Shown here one piece after another: positions 54,030-63,876 of a DNA stretch of 64,000 nt. Positions within the stretch are counted from its first letter, which is position 1. Each line of letters starts with the position of its first letter. The position numbers and the translations under genes were made by a program. The notes beneath the pieces were generated by a model, which saw nothing but the letters and a program-made list of their open reading frames with translations, was not told the origin of the DNA and searched no databases. The DNA comes from Aliidongia dinghuensis (GTDB lineage: Bacteria > Pseudomonadota > Alphaproteobacteria > ATCC43930 > CGMCC-115725). The stretch lies in the NCBI RefSeq assembly GCF_014643535.1, contig NZ_BMJQ01000002.1, forward strand, positions 482,871 through 546,870, written 5' to 3'.

Positions 54030-54821
54030 TCAGGAGCAGTCGACCTTGCCGCCGAGCAGCACCTCGACGCGGCGCTTGAGGCGCTGCAAGGTCCGGTCCT
54101 CGAGGCCGAGCTCGGCGAGCGCCTGGGTCGTTTTGAACAGATAGTCCGTGCACGGGCCGAGCCGGCCGACGGCGGTCGCCACGACGCGGACGATCTCGTC
54201 CTCGGCGAGCCTTCCGGCATAGCGCGGGTTGGCCGGATCGATCGTGAAGGTAACGGCGTCGACCGGGCCGTCGGCGGTCGTGACCTTGACCCAGCGCGGC
54301 TTGTAGGCGCCGCTCAGCATTTCGCGGCGCCAGAGGATGTCCAATTCGCAGGCAACCTGCTCGGCCGCCAGGCGGAACGCCATGCCGGTGCAGGCGCCGC
54401 CGCGCTCGAGCGCCAGGACCAGGCCCGGCTGCTCCGGGCTGCCGCGGCCGAGCGGGGTCCACAGGCAGAAGCGCCGGTGCCAGCCGTGGACGCGGCCCTT
54501 GCGCTGCTCGGCGAAATGAAAGGCCGGGTTCCAGATGAGCGAGCCGTAGCCGAACAGCCAGAGATCGCCGCTCGGGTCGGCGCTCTTCGGCCGGGCCGCG
54601 AGCGTTTCGGCGATCGAGGTCGCGCGCTCCTCGTCGGTCAGCACGCGCATGCCGTGGGCGGAGGCGAGCTTGATGACCGTGCCCGCCTGGATCGTTTCGC
54701 GGGTCAGTTCGATCGGCTGGTGCGTGTCGATGGGCTGGTGCGTGGGCGTCAGGTCCATCCTGTTCTCGTCCGACGAGGTGGCGTCGATCGCCACCTTGCA
54801 AGAAACGGGCTCGAAAAACAT
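54030..54821 (-). CDS. ChaC-like gamma-glutamylcyclotransferase
   Basis: Degrades glutathione to 5-oxoproline and Cys-Gly by family analogy. LWLFGYGSLIWNPAFHF, HGWHRRFCLWTPLGRGSPEQPGLVLALE, and LDILWRREMLSGAY are typical. The first 21 residues may be untranslated; the ATG at 54758 gives 242 residues. Neither start has a strong ribosome-binding site. A THQPID repeat follows the second start. Confidence 0.9.
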   Translation of the reverse strand: MFFEPVSCKVAIDATSSDENRMDLTPTHQPIDTHQPIELTRETIQAGTVIKLASAHGMRVLTDEERATSIAETLAARPKSADPSGDLWLFGYGSLIWNPAFHFAEQRKGRVHGWHRRFCLWTPLGRGSPEQPGLVLALERGGACTGMAFRLAAEQVACELDILWRREMLSGAYKPRWVKVTTADGPVDAVTFTIDPANPRYAGRLAEDEIVRVVATAVGRLGPCTDYLFKTTQALAELGLEDRTLQRLKRRVEVLLGGKVDCS

Positions 54822-54849
54822 AGGCGGGACCGGGCGGGGGCGCTGCGCA

Positions 54850-56109
54850 TTATGCGGTCTGGCTGACCGGTTCGCTGCGCATGGCGTCCGGCACGTGGCG
54901 TGCGAGCGCCGGCATCAGATCGCCGCGGCTGCCCAGCTCGATGCGCTCGAGCCCGAGCCAGCGGGCGGTCTCGACCAGCGCCTGGGCGAGCTCGGGCGCG
55001 ACGGCGGCGGGGTCTGCATGCCCCTCGACATGGGCGGCCGGCACCTGCAGCACGCGGCTCCCCCGGTCCGCCTTGAGGTCGACGCGCGCCATGAGCTTGT
55101 CGCCCAGCAGGAACGGCAGCACGTAATAGCCGAACACGCGCTTCGCCTCGGGCGTATAGATCTCGATGCGATAGCGGAAGTCCCACAGGCGCTCGGTCCG
55201 CGAGCGCTCGAACACCAGCGGGTCGAACGGCGACAAGAGCGTGCGGGCCCCGATCCGGCGCGGCAGGCGCGCCGCCGGATCGAGATAGGCCGGCTGGCTC
55301 CAGCCCTTGACGGTGACCGGCAGCAGCGCCCCGGCCTCGACCAGCTCGGCGAGCCGCGCCTTGCTGTCCTCGGGCCGGAGCCGGAAATAGTCGCGCAGGT
55401 CCGGCTCGGTCGCGATGCCGAGCGCCTTGGCGGAGATCATGAGCAGCTGGCGCTGGGCCTCGGCTATCTCGGGCACGGGGGCCGCGAGCACGGCGCGGGG
55501 CAGGACCCGCTCGGTCAGGTCGTAGAGCCGTTCGAAGCCGCGCCGGGTCGCGGTCGTGATCCGCCCGGCCCAGAACAGATATTCGAGCGCCCGCTTGCCG
55601 TCGCTCCAGCCCCACCAGCCGCCCGACCCGGTCCGCGGCGCCGCTTCGGCCTCGGCCTCGAGCTCGCCGGCCGAGATGGGGCCGCGGGCGCGCACCTCGT
55701 CGTAGATCCGCTCGACATAGTCCGGCCGCTCGCGCGCGATGCGGGCGAGCTCGCCATAGATGCCGCTGCCGCTCGCCGCCCGCGCCATGCGCCAGCGCAG
55801 CAGCGGGTAATACTCGACCGGCACGTAGGACGCCTCGTGCGCCCAATATTCGAAGAGATGGCGCCGGCGCCCGGCATAGGCTGCCTGGTGCAGAAGCTCG
55901 GTGTCATAGGCGCCGAGGCGCGAGAAGGTCGGCAGGTAGTGCGCGCGCGCCAGCACGTTGACCGAATCGATCTGCACGACGCCAAGGCGCCGGGTCAGTT
56001 TCTTCAGGTGTCCGGCCTCGGTTGTCTCGGGCCGGGCGAGGCCGAAGCCCTGGGCCGCGAGCGCAATGCGCCGCGCTTCCGACGGGCTGAAGTGCTCGCG
56101 CGGCGTCAT
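54850..56109 (-). CDS. YcaQ/AlkX-like DNA glycosylase (winged-helix HTH_42)
   Basis: The 419-residue protein belongs to the AlkZ/YcaQ superfamily. Catalytic motif QID at 46-48 (VVQIDSVNV) matches the QxD form of AlkX/YcaQ rather than QxQ of AlkZ. E. coli YcaQ unhooks DNA interstrand cross-links. Other motifs are HEASYVPVEYYPLLRWRM and LLSPFDPLVFERSRTERLW. Confidence 0.88.
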   Translation of the reverse strand: MTPREHFSPSEARRIALAAQGFGLARPETTEAGHLKKLTRRLGVVQIDSVNVLARAHYLPTFSRLGAYDTELLHQAAYAGRRRHLFEYWAHEASYVPVEYYPLLRWRMARAASGSGIYGELARIARERPDYVERIYDEVRARGPISAGELEAEAEAAPRTGSGGWWGWSDGKRALEYLFWAGRITTATRRGFERLYDLTERVLPRAVLAAPVPEIAEAQRQLLMISAKALGIATEPDLRDYFRLRPEDSKARLAELVEAGALLPVTVKGWSQPAYLDPAARLPRRIGARTLLSPFDPLVFERSRTERLWDFRYRIEIYTPEAKRVFGYYVLPFLLGDKLMARVDLKADRGSRVLQVPAAHVEGHADPAAVAPELAQALVETARWLGLERIELGSRGDLMPALARHVPDAMRSEPVSQTA

Positions 56110-56322
56110 GGCTGTACCAAGTTGGATTGGGGGCTATGCCAGAGCGCGCGCGAGGCGAGCGGCGGGCCGCTGCAGAAGCCGTCGACAGCCGTCGCCCGGT
56201 TGCGCCGGGCGAGGGTGGGGTCGGACGTTGTGACGGAAAGGTTGGTCAAGGTTTGGGTGAGAACGATGCCCGGAAAAAAAGGCCTGTGGCAGGGCGATCC
56301 TGCCACAGGCCCTCGACCTGGG

Positions 56323-57045
56323 TCAGTACATATGTTGGCCGCCGTTGATCGACAGGGTCGAGCCGGTGATGAAGCCGGCGTCGTCCGCGACCAGGAACAG
56401 GACGCCGCGCGCGATCTCGCTCGCTTGGCCGAGGCGGCCGACGGGGATCTTGGCGACGATCTTCTCCAGCACGTGCGGCGGCACCGAGCGGACCATCTCG
56501 GTATCGATATAGCCGGGCGCGATGGCGTTCACGGTCACGCCCTTGGCGGCGCCCTCTTGGGCCAGCGCCTTGGTGAAGCCGTGGATGCCCGACTTCGCCG
56601 CGGCATAGTTGACCTGGCCGTACTGGCCGGCCTGGCCGTTGATCGAGCCGATGTTGACGATGCGGCCGAAGCTGCGCTCGCGCATGCCGTCGATCACCAC
56701 CCGGGCCAGGTTGAAGCAGGAGGTCAGGTTGGTATCGATGACCGCATGCCACTGGTCCGGCGTCATCTTGTGGATCGTGCCGTCGCGGGTGATGCCGGCA
56801 TTGTTGACCACGATCTCGACCGGTCCCAGCTCGGCCTGGATCTTGTCGATGCCGCTCTTCACGGCCTCGAAGCTCGACACGTCGAACTTGTAGGTCGGGA
56901 TGCCGGTTTCCGCGGTGAAAGCGCGCGCCACGTCCTCGTTGCCGCCATAGTTGGCAGCGACCTTGTAGCCGGCATTCTTGAGCGCGACGCTGATCGCCGC
57001 CCCGATGCCGCGGGTTCCTCCCGTCACGACTGCAACACGTGGCAT
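56323..57045 (-). CDS. phbB: Acetoacetyl-CoA reductase
   Basis: Reduces acetoacetyl-CoA to (R)-3-hydroxybutyryl-CoA with NADPH, the second PHB step. The 240-residue SDR has TGGTRGIG, NNAG, and SINGQAGQYGQVNYAAAK with Ser-Tyr-Lys. It follows phbA downstream after about 180 bases that include an intergenic repeat. Confidence 0.96.
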   Translation of the reverse strand: MPRVAVVTGGTRGIGAAISVALKNAGYKVAANYGGNEDVARAFTAETGIPTYKFDVSSFEAVKSGIDKIQAELGPVEIVVNNAGITRDGTIHKMTPDQWHAVIDTNLTSCFNLARVVIDGMRERSFGRIVNIGSINGQAGQYGQVNYAAAKSGIHGFTKALAQEGAAKGVTVNAIAPGYIDTEMVRSVPPHVLEKIVAKIPVGRLGQASEIARGVLFLVADDAGFITGSTLSINGGQHMY

Positions 57046-57116
57046 TGTACGTCTCCCTGTTTAGCGTCCGGCCGTTAACCGGCCGGTCCCCGTTGAAACT
57101 CCGAAGCTCGATGGTT

Positions 57117-57214
57117 TGTCATCCCCGGGCTTGACCCGGGGATCCACGCGTTGCCACGAGACATGGTGGCGGTAGACGGGCGTGGATGGCCGGGTCGAGC
57201 CCGGCCATGACGGA
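57117..57214. repeat. Dispersed intergenic repeat between phbA and phbB
   Basis: Two inverted modules, CCCCGGGCTTGACCCGGGG and GGCCGGGTCGAGCCCGGCC, face each other across a spacer in the phbA-phbB gap. Related copies occur at 25046 and 63768. It may affect read-through from phbA to phbB. Confidence 0.75.
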
Positions 57215-57227
57215 AGGGGCGGTCTGG

Positions 57228-58403
<1,176 letters not shown>

Positions 58404-58569
58404 GGGATGGTTCCTCCGGGAACACGAGAGAAGAAGCCGGTGCCGCCTGTTGAACCAGGCTTGGCGATCGGCATGACGTTTATCGCCTTGCTACCATAAG
58501 GGGCTGCGAAAACGGCCGTCCAGCCCCGACGGCGTCGCGCGACGACAATTGACGGCGTTTGTCGTTGAA

Positions 58570-58588
58570 TTTGCAGCAGATTTGCAGC
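58570..58588 (-). promoter_or_regulatory. Candidate PhaR operator upstream of phbA
   Basis: TTTGCAGC occurs twice, at 58570-58577 and 58581-58588, spaced 11 bases, about one helical turn, about 170 bases upstream of phbA. The same octamer in reverse (GCTGCAAA) is at 60306-60313 in the phaR/phaC divergent region. Known PhaR sites contain CTGC/GCAG elements; binding here is inferred. Confidence 0.4.
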
Positions 58589-58652
58589 GGATCGCCTGAG
58601 ACGCCGGGCTTCGTGGCAATTTAATGAAATTTGCGGCTATCGCTGCGGGAAT

Positions 58653-59951
58653 TTATGGCTGTGGGACGTGGCGCTCAAGCCAGTCGCCGAGCGGCGCCCA
58701 GACCTGGGCCGGCGCACGGCCGGCGACGATGAGCCCGATATGGCCGAGGTCAGGCTCGATGAGCGTTGCCTTGGGCAGGGCGGCGGCGAGCGGCCGGGCG
58801 GATGCCGGCGGCACCAGCCGGTCGCGCGCCGGGGCGATGACGAGGGCCGGCCGGTCGAAGTGGCCGGGCGCCACCGGCTGGCCGGCGATCGACCAGGTTC
58901 CACGCACCGGCTGGTTCTCGCCGTACCAGCCGCCGAAACAGTCCTTGGCCGTGGGCAGGGCCAGCGGCACGCCGTCGTTCAGCCAATCCTCGGTCGCGAC
59001 GAAATTGAGCGCCTCGGGCGTGTTCGGGTCAAGGTCGGCGAAGCGGCTGAACTTGCGGATCGCGAGATGCGGGTCGGCCATGAAGAACAGCGTCTGCAGC
59101 ATGTCGGTCGGCACCCACCCGATCGGCCCGAACGTGATGTCCGCGGGTCCCGCGAGCGCTGCTACGAAGCGCGCATACGCCTCGTTGCCGGCTTGGAAAT
59201 CCCAGGGGGTGGCGAGCAGGCCGAGTGCTGCCACCTCGCGCCGGCGGCGAAGCGCCAGCGCCAGCGCCAGGAGCCCGCCCATGCAATAGCCGACGACGCC
59301 GATCGGGCCGCGGACCCGGTCGAGCGCCGCCTCGAACGCGGCGTCGAGCCGGCCGGCGATATAGGCGGTCAGGTCGAACTGCCGCTCCGTCTCGCCGGGC
59401 TTGTCCCAGTCGACGAGCAGCGGCCGGATGCCGCGGGCGGCGAGATAGCGCAAGAGGCTGCGGTCGGCCGCGAGGTCGAGCACGTAGGCGCGGTTGATGA
59501 GCGAGGGCACGACCAGCACCGGCCGGCCGTGCTCGGGGCCATAGTCGATGAGGCGCGTTGTGCCCGAGCGCCAGATTTCCGGCGGATCGGCGAGCGCGCG
59601 ACGATAAGGGTGGCGGCGATAGGCCTCGATACCGGCGGCGAAACGGTCGGCGCGCTGGGCAAGCTCGCTCTCGACCGCTTCGGCGAAGTCACGAAGCTCG
59701 ACGGCGTCGAGCGCCCGGGCGAGCTCCTCGGCGCGGGGTTCCAGCTCCGGTTTCCAGGGAAGCAAGCCGCTCTTCAAGAAGGGCAAGGCGAGCCTTGAGC
59801 TGTGCCATGTCGTGCCCGCCGTCAGCAGATGCGCCGGCAACGGGCGCGGACCCTGACGGCGCCGCCGCGGCCCCTGGCCGGGGGGGCTCTGGCCTGTTGG
59901 ATCCTGACTGGGTGGATCTTGGCTGGGTGGATCTTGACTGGGGGGCGTCAC
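58653..59951 (-). CDS. phaC: Poly(3-hydroxybutyrate) synthase-like alpha/beta hydrolase (PhaC-like)
   Basis: The lipase-like box is GYCMGG near residue 220, with Cys instead of Ser as in PHA synthases. Catalytic Asp (PARDRLVPP) and His (PDLGHIGLI) follow. The core is about 355 residues, the class III size. From a GTG at 59951 the frame is 432 residues and begins with a PPSQD tandem repeat. A TTG near 59837 would give a form starting near RPLPAHLLTAG. Either way, the 5' end overlaps the partner gene in another frame. Confidence 0.85.
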   Translation of the reverse strand: MTPPSQDPPSQDPPSQDPTGQSPPGQGPRRRRQGPRPLPAHLLTAGTTWHSSRLALPFLKSGLLPWKPELEPRAEELARALDAVELRDFAEAVESELAQRADRFAAGIEAYRRHPYRRALADPPEIWRSGTTRLIDYGPEHGRPVLVVPSLINRAYVLDLAADRSLLRYLAARGIRPLLVDWDKPGETERQFDLTAYIAGRLDAAFEAALDRVRGPIGVVGYCMGGLLALALALRRRREVAALGLLATPWDFQAGNEAYARFVAALAGPADITFGPIGWVPTDMLQTLFFMADPHLAIRKFSRFADLDPNTPEALNFVATEDWLNDGVPLALPTAKDCFGGWYGENQPVRGTWSIAGQPVAPGHFDRPALVIAPARDRLVPPASARPLAAALPKATLIEPDLGHIGLIVAGRAPAQVWAPLGDWLERHVPQP

Positions 59952-60204
59952 GATGCGGGTCTTCCGACGCGGCAGGGCGGGGGTTGGGCGTGAACGGTGC
60001 GTAGGGCGCGCCGGCGCGGGCGACCAGGTCCGGCCAGAGCGCCTGCCACAGGCCGGCCTGGGCCGCGAGGCTGCCGCCGAACAGCTGCATCAGCCGCGTA
60101 AGCCCGTCGGTCAATTCCGGATCGACCGCGGTCGCGGCAACCTGATCCTGCCACAATTCGACATAGCGGCGGGCGAGCGCTTCGAGATCGGGCGGCTTCG
60201 ACAT
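59689..60204 (-). CDS. PhaC-associated protein, possible PhaE-like or phasin-like subunit
   Basis: The 171-residue protein has a helical N-terminal region (LEALARRYVELWQDQVAATA, LWQALWPDL) resembling PHA-associated proteins. A Pro/Ser-rich linker and a short coiled coil (MAQLKARLALLEERLASLE) ending in an Arg-rich tail follow. It opens the phaC operon and overlaps phaC by up to 263 bases in a different frame. Class III synthases need a PhaE partner; this is shorter than known PhaE. The assignment is inferred from position and shape. Confidence 0.65.
   Translation of the reverse strand: MSKPPDLEALARRYVELWQDQVAATAVDPELTDGLTRLMQLFGGSLAAQAGLWQALWPDLVARAGAPYAPFTPNPRPAASEDPHRDAPQSRSTQPRSTQSGSNRPEPPRPGAAAAPSGSAPVAGASADGGHDMAQLKARLALLEERLASLETGAGTPRRGARPGARRRRAS
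59900..59944. repeat. Three 15-bp tandem repeats in the phaC overlap
   Basis: Units at 59900-59914, 59915-59929 and 59930-59944 have the consensus GATCTTGACTGGGTG, differing by one or two bases. They encode PPSQD in the phaC frame and Ser/Gln/Arg-rich repeats in the partner frame. Confidence 0.8.
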
Positions 60205-60292
60205 GTATCGGACTATATCCGGCTAAAGGGTCGTTGCGATTACGGACGCACCACACAAATCGGGGTGGGGCAACCGCTTCTGCATCTGTTAT

Positions 60293-60313
60293 GCTGCGCA
60301 ACATAGCTGCAAA
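60293..60313. promoter_or_regulatory. Candidate PhaR operator in the phaR/phaC divergent promoter
   Basis: GCTGCGCA at 60293-60300 and GCTGCAAA at 60306-60313 lie just upstream of phaR, the second being the reverse of the octamer upstream of phbA. Autoregulation by PhaR is known in related bacteria; here it is inferred. Confidence 0.4.
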
Positions 60314-60337
60314 AAACACTGCCAAGGTAGCCCCTCG

Positions 60338-60949
60338 ATGAATGCCAAACCGCAAAGCGATCCGGCGCCCGTCATCATCAAGAAATACGCTAACCGCCGG
60401 CTCTACAACACCGCGACTTCTAGCTACGTGACCCTCGATAATCTCAGCCAGATGGTCCGCCAGGGCGGCGATTTCATCGTCTACGACGCCAAGAACGGCG
60501 AGGACATCACCCGCTCGGTCCTGACCCAGATCATCGTCGAGGAAGAGCAGAAGGGCCAAAACCTGTTGCCGATCAGCTTTCTCCGGCAGATCATCAGCTT
60601 CTACGGCAACAACATGGAATGGCTGCTGCCGCGCTATCTCGAATTCACCATGAAGTCCTTCGCGCGCAACCAGGAACAGCTGGCAAAGAGCGTCGGCGGC
60701 TCGTTCGGCGGCCTGTTTCCGTTCGGCTCGCTCGAAGACATGGGCAAACAGAACATGGCGCTCTTCGAGAAGGCGATGAAGATGTTCACACCGTTCGGCG
60801 CCGAAGGTGAGGCGGCCGGCGGGGAGGAAGTGCCACCGAGCGAACCGCCGGCACCGGCGCCCGGCATCCAGGAATTGACCGAACGGCTCAACAGCCTGCA
60901 GGGCCAGCTGGATGCGCTGACCAAGAAGGGCATCAAGACCGGGACCTGA
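60338..60949 (+). CDS. phaR: Polyhydroxyalkanoate synthesis regulator
   Basis: PhaR binds DNA and PHB and represses phasin and synthesis genes until polymer accumulates. The 203-residue protein has the N-terminal domain IIKKYANRRLYNTATSSYVTLDNLSQMVRQG and the PHB-binding region ISFLRQIISFYGNNMEWLLPRYLE. A Pro-rich linker and a C-terminal coiled coil follow. It is divergent from the phaC operon across 133 bases. Confidence 0.96.
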   Translation: MNAKPQSDPAPVIIKKYANRRLYNTATSSYVTLDNLSQMVRQGGDFIVYDAKNGEDITRSVLTQIIVEEEQKGQNLLPISFLRQIISFYGNNMEWLLPRYLEFTMKSFARNQEQLAKSVGGSFGGLFPFGSLEDMGKQNMALFEKAMKMFTPFGAEGEAAGGEEVPPSEPPAPAPGIQELTERLNSLQGQLDALTKKGIKTGT

Positions 60950-60967
60950 CGCTTCCGGTGCCCTTTG

Positions 60968-61013
60968 ATCCCCCGTGCCGGCGGCCCGTTCATGCGCAAC
61001 CGACACGGGGGAT
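60968..61013 (+). repeat. Inverted repeat after phaR
   Basis: ATCCCCCGTG at 60968-60977 and CACGGGGGAT at 61004-61013 pair perfectly with a 26-base loop, about 18 bases after the phaR stop. There is no T-tract, so it is only a possible terminator. Confidence 0.5.
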
Positions 61014-61097
61014 TGGTCCTGGACGAGCAGGTTCAGGCTGTTTCCTGTGAGCTCTTTCACAGGCCCGGGCGTCATCGTGACGCGATGATCCTGCTGC

Positions 61098-61613
61098 ATG
61101 GCAGCGCAGGATATTCGATCGGTGGCACGCGAAACCGGCAGCCCTATCCGCTTCAACCTGATCGATCCGCTGTTCGACGCTTCGGTTCCGAAGGCGTGCT
61201 ATGTCGCTCGCAGCCTGCGCCTCGCCCATCTCGCCTGGGGCGGCGGCGTCATCATCCTGGTCTCGGCACCTAACGTTCCAGCCGATCCCGAGGTTCCGGG
61301 ATCGGTCATGCACCTGGTCCGGGCCGTGCTGCTGTGGCCGCTGGTCGAGAACGCGGTCTTTCTGCTGCTGCTGCACCTGATCGCCCAGCGTGGCGAGACG
61401 GGCAGGACACTCTCGGTGGTCGCGGCCGCAAGCGCCACGCTCGTCACGGCGCCGCCGCCGAGCCAAGCCCTGTTCCTGTTCTCGGCCTATTTCCTCACCG
61501 CCGCCGTCTATCTCGCCTGGCGCGACCGCGACCGCCACTTCGGCTTCTGGCTGGGCGCGGCCCTGCATGGCTTATTCAACGCGCCAGGGGCGGTGGTGGG
61601 ATATTGGGGGTAG
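61098..61613 (+). CDS. Small integral membrane protein, CPBP-like remnants
   Basis: The 171-residue protein has about four membrane helices. Motifs VENAVFLLLLHLI and HGLFNAP recall motifs 1 and 4 of CPBP-family (CAAX-like) membrane proteases, but the glutamate pair of motif 1 is reduced to one. I do not assign a function. A CCTGTGA/TCACAGG inverted repeat lies upstream near 61042-61062. Confidence 0.65.
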   Translation: MAAQDIRSVARETGSPIRFNLIDPLFDASVPKACYVARSLRLAHLAWGGGVIILVSAPNVPADPEVPGSVMHLVRAVLLWPLVENAVFLLLLHLIAQRGETGRTLSVVAAASATLVTAPPPSQALFLFSAYFLTAAVYLAWRDRDRHFGFWLGAALHGLFNAPGAVVGYWG

Positions 61614-61632
61614 GCGCAGATGGGTTCCGACA

Positions 61633-61659
61633 ACGGATCGCACCCTGAGGGCGATCCGT
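61633..61659. terminator. Hairpin between convergent genes
   Basis: ACGGATCGC and GCGATCCGT form a perfect 9-bp stem with a 9-base loop, 20 bases after the membrane protein stop and before the convergent hydrolase stop. No T-tract. Confidence 0.5.
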
Positions 61660-61708
61660 GTCGAAGAAGTGCCCTACAGGCCGGCGTGTTCCCGGCCCGC
61701 GGGCCGGC

Positions 61709-62509
61709 TCAGGTCGGCGTGTTCGCCTGCAGGAAGGGCAGGACGGCCTGGTTGAAGTCGCGCGGCTTCACCTGGGTGAAGGCATGGCCGCCGGACGCGA
61801 ACATCTTGAGCTCCGCATCCGGGATGGCACGGGCGAGCGCCTCGCTCTGGTAGGACGGGATCACTTGGTCGTCCGCGGCGCCGACGATCAGGGTCGGTGC
61901 CTTGATCTTGCCCAGGTCCTTGGTCCGGTCGAACGCCATGAGCGCATCGATGCGGCTCTCCATGATCTCGACCGGCGGGAAATTCGCGATCATGCGCGCC
62001 TCGTAATGGCGCAGTTCCTCGTTATGCTCGGCGACCCAGGCGGGCGGATAGAGCATCAGGCTCGCCTGCTGCACATAGGCCGTGGGGCCGAGGCCCGACA
62101 GGATCTCCTTGCGCAGCATGAACTCGCGCCGGAAATAGGCGTCCGGCTTCGGCCAGCTCGCCGTGATCACGAGGGCCCTGACGCGCGACGGGTAATCGAT
62201 GGCCAGGACCTGCGCGATGGCGCCGCCGGTCGAATGGCCGACGATATGGGCCTGCTCGATCTCGAGCTTGTCCATGAGCGCCACCACGTCCGCCGCCATC
62301 TTGTCGATGGTGTAGGACATCTTCACATGGTCGGACTGGCCGACGCCGCGATGATCGTGGAGCACGAGCCCGAACTCGCGCGAGAAAGCCGGAATCTGCG
62401 GCTCCCAATAGGCCGCATGGCCGCTCAGGCCGGAAATCAGCAGAACAGGGAAACCGTCCCCATGTCGCTCGACATAGAGGCTGCAATCGCCAATCGACAC
62501 GCGTGGCAT
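61709..62509 (-). CDS. Alpha/beta-fold hydrolase
   Basis: The 266-residue protein has the nucleophile elbow GHSTGG near residue 92, with LLISGLSGHAAYWEPQ, HDHRGVGQSDH and the C-terminal GGHAFTQVKP histidine. The catalytic triad is Ser94, an Asp near 220 (GAADDQVI) and His near 243. It resembles 3-oxoadipate enol-lactonase and RutD-type enzymes. The substrate is unknown. Confidence 0.9.
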   Translation of the reverse strand: MPRVSIGDCSLYVERHGDGFPVLLISGLSGHAAYWEPQIPAFSREFGLVLHDHRGVGQSDHVKMSYTIDKMAADVVALMDKLEIEQAHIVGHSTGGAIAQVLAIDYPSRVRALVITASWPKPDAYFRREFMLRKEILSGLGPTAYVQQASLMLYPPAWVAEHNEELRHYEARMIANFPPVEIMESRIDALMAFDRTKDLGKIKAPTLIVGAADDQVIPSYQSEALARAIPDAELKMFASGGHAFTQVKPRDFNQAVLPFLQANTPT

Positions 62510-62672
62510 AGGGCCTCCTACGGGGCTCTTGGAAAGGGGTGATTGTCGGTATCACCCGGCCCGCCGATGAGTCAAATCATCGCGTGCCCAAGGACCCGGT
62601 GCCGGCTGCATTGCCGCCATGCAATCACGACGAAGCTATGACGCAGCGCAGCATTGCCGATTGCTTGGCCAT

Positions 62673-62699
62673 CCGGCTGCCTCGTCTTGAGGCAGCCGG
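62673..62699. repeat. Perfect hairpin downstream of hbd
   Basis: CCGGCTGCCTC and GAGGCAGCCGG form an 11-bp stem with a 5-base loop. It lies 46 bases past the hbd stop on the minus strand, without a T-tract there; a T-run lies on the plus strand near 62714-62720. Probably an hbd terminator. Confidence 0.5.
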
Positions 62700-62744
62700 T
62701 ACAAAGCGTGAAGATTTTTTTATGGAGACGGACGGTATCAGTAT

Positions 62745-63617
62745 TCAGCGAGTGGGAACGGGGTGCTCGCCGCGATAATCGTAGAAGCCGCGGTTGGCCT
62801 TCTTGCCGAGCCAGCCGGCCTCGACGTACTTCACCAAGAGCGGACAGGGGCGATATTTCGAATCGGCCAAGCCTTCGTAGAGCACCTGCATGATGGCAAG
62901 GCAGGTGTCGAGCCCGATGAAATCGGCGAGTTGGAGCGGTCCCATCGGATGATTGGCGCCGAGCCGGAGCGCCGTGTCGATCGCCTCGACCGAACCCACG
63001 CCCTCGTAGAGCGTATAGACCGCCTCGTTGATCATCGGCAGCAGCACGCGGTTCACGATGAAGGCGGGGAAATCTTCCGCCGCGACCGGCTGCTTGCCGA
63101 GCTTGACCGCGAGCTCGCGGATGGCGGCGAAGGTCTTCTCGTCGGTCGCGATGCCGCGGATCAGCTCGACCAGCGCCATGACCGGCACCGGGTTCATGAA
63201 ATGCATGCCGATGAAGCTGCCGGGCCGGTCGGTCGACGCGGCGAGCCGGGTGATCGAGATCGACGAGGTGTTGGTCGCGATGATCGTGTCCGGCCGGATG
63301 CTCGGGATCAGGCGCTTGAAAATCTCGCGCTTGATCGCCTCCTTCTCAGTCGCGGCCTCGATGACGAGATCGCATTCGGCGAACATGGCGTAGTCGGTGC
63401 CGGTCTGGATGCGGGCCAAGGCGTGGTCGCGCTCGACCTGGGTCAACTTGCCCTTGCCGATCGCCCGGTCGAGATGGAGGCCGATGTTCGCCATCGCGTG
63501 GTCGAGCGCGTCGGTCGACACGTCGTTGAGGCGCACGTCATAGCCGGCCTGCGCGCAGACCTGCGCGATGCCGTTGCCCATCTGACCCGCCCCAATGACA
63601 CCGATCCGAGAAATCAT
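62745..63617 (-). CDS. hbd: 3-hydroxybutyryl-CoA dehydrogenase
   Basis: Oxidises (S)-3-hydroxybutyryl-CoA to acetoacetyl-CoA with NAD+. The 290-residue protein has GVIGAGQMGNGIAQVCAQAGY, TNTSSISITRLA, and GMHFMNPVPVMALVEL with the catalytic His-Glu region. The adjacent upstream etfA on the same strand matches a common alphaproteobacterial order. Confidence 0.95.
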   Translation of the reverse strand: MISRIGVIGAGQMGNGIAQVCAQAGYDVRLNDVSTDALDHAMANIGLHLDRAIGKGKLTQVERDHALARIQTGTDYAMFAECDLVIEAATEKEAIKREIFKRLIPSIRPDTIIATNTSSISITRLAASTDRPGSFIGMHFMNPVPVMALVELIRGIATDEKTFAAIRELAVKLGKQPVAAEDFPAFIVNRVLLPMINEAVYTLYEGVGSVEAIDTALRLGANHPMGPLQLADFIGLDTCLAIMQVLYEGLADSKYRPCPLLVKYVEAGWLGKKANRGFYDYRGEHPVPTR

Positions 63618-63767
63618 GTCCGCCTCATCACAAGAAACGCATTCGTCGTGCCGCAGTTCTGGTGGCCGGCAAAACGAGGGCGGCGCGAGATCACTCCCAC
63701 GCCGCCCCCATTCATAGCGAGCCTTTGGGCGCCCGTCAGCAGGGAAGCGAGATGCCGCCCTTTGCCG

Positions 63768-63868
63768 TCGTTCCCGCGAAGGCGGGAACCTAGGGCGAGC
63801 GGTACATCCGTTCCGCGTCGGGCGCCCTTCGTGGCAACCCTGGATCCCCGCCTCTCGCGGGGATTACG
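63768..63868. repeat. Dispersed intergenic repeat between etfA and hbd
   Basis: TTCCCGCGAAGGCGGGAA and, after a spacer, GGATCCCCGCCTCTCGCGGGGAT match the repeat at 25046-25146 almost base for base, in the same order and including GGCAACCCTGG in the spacer. Confidence 0.8.
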
Positions 63869-63876
63869 GGACGCGC

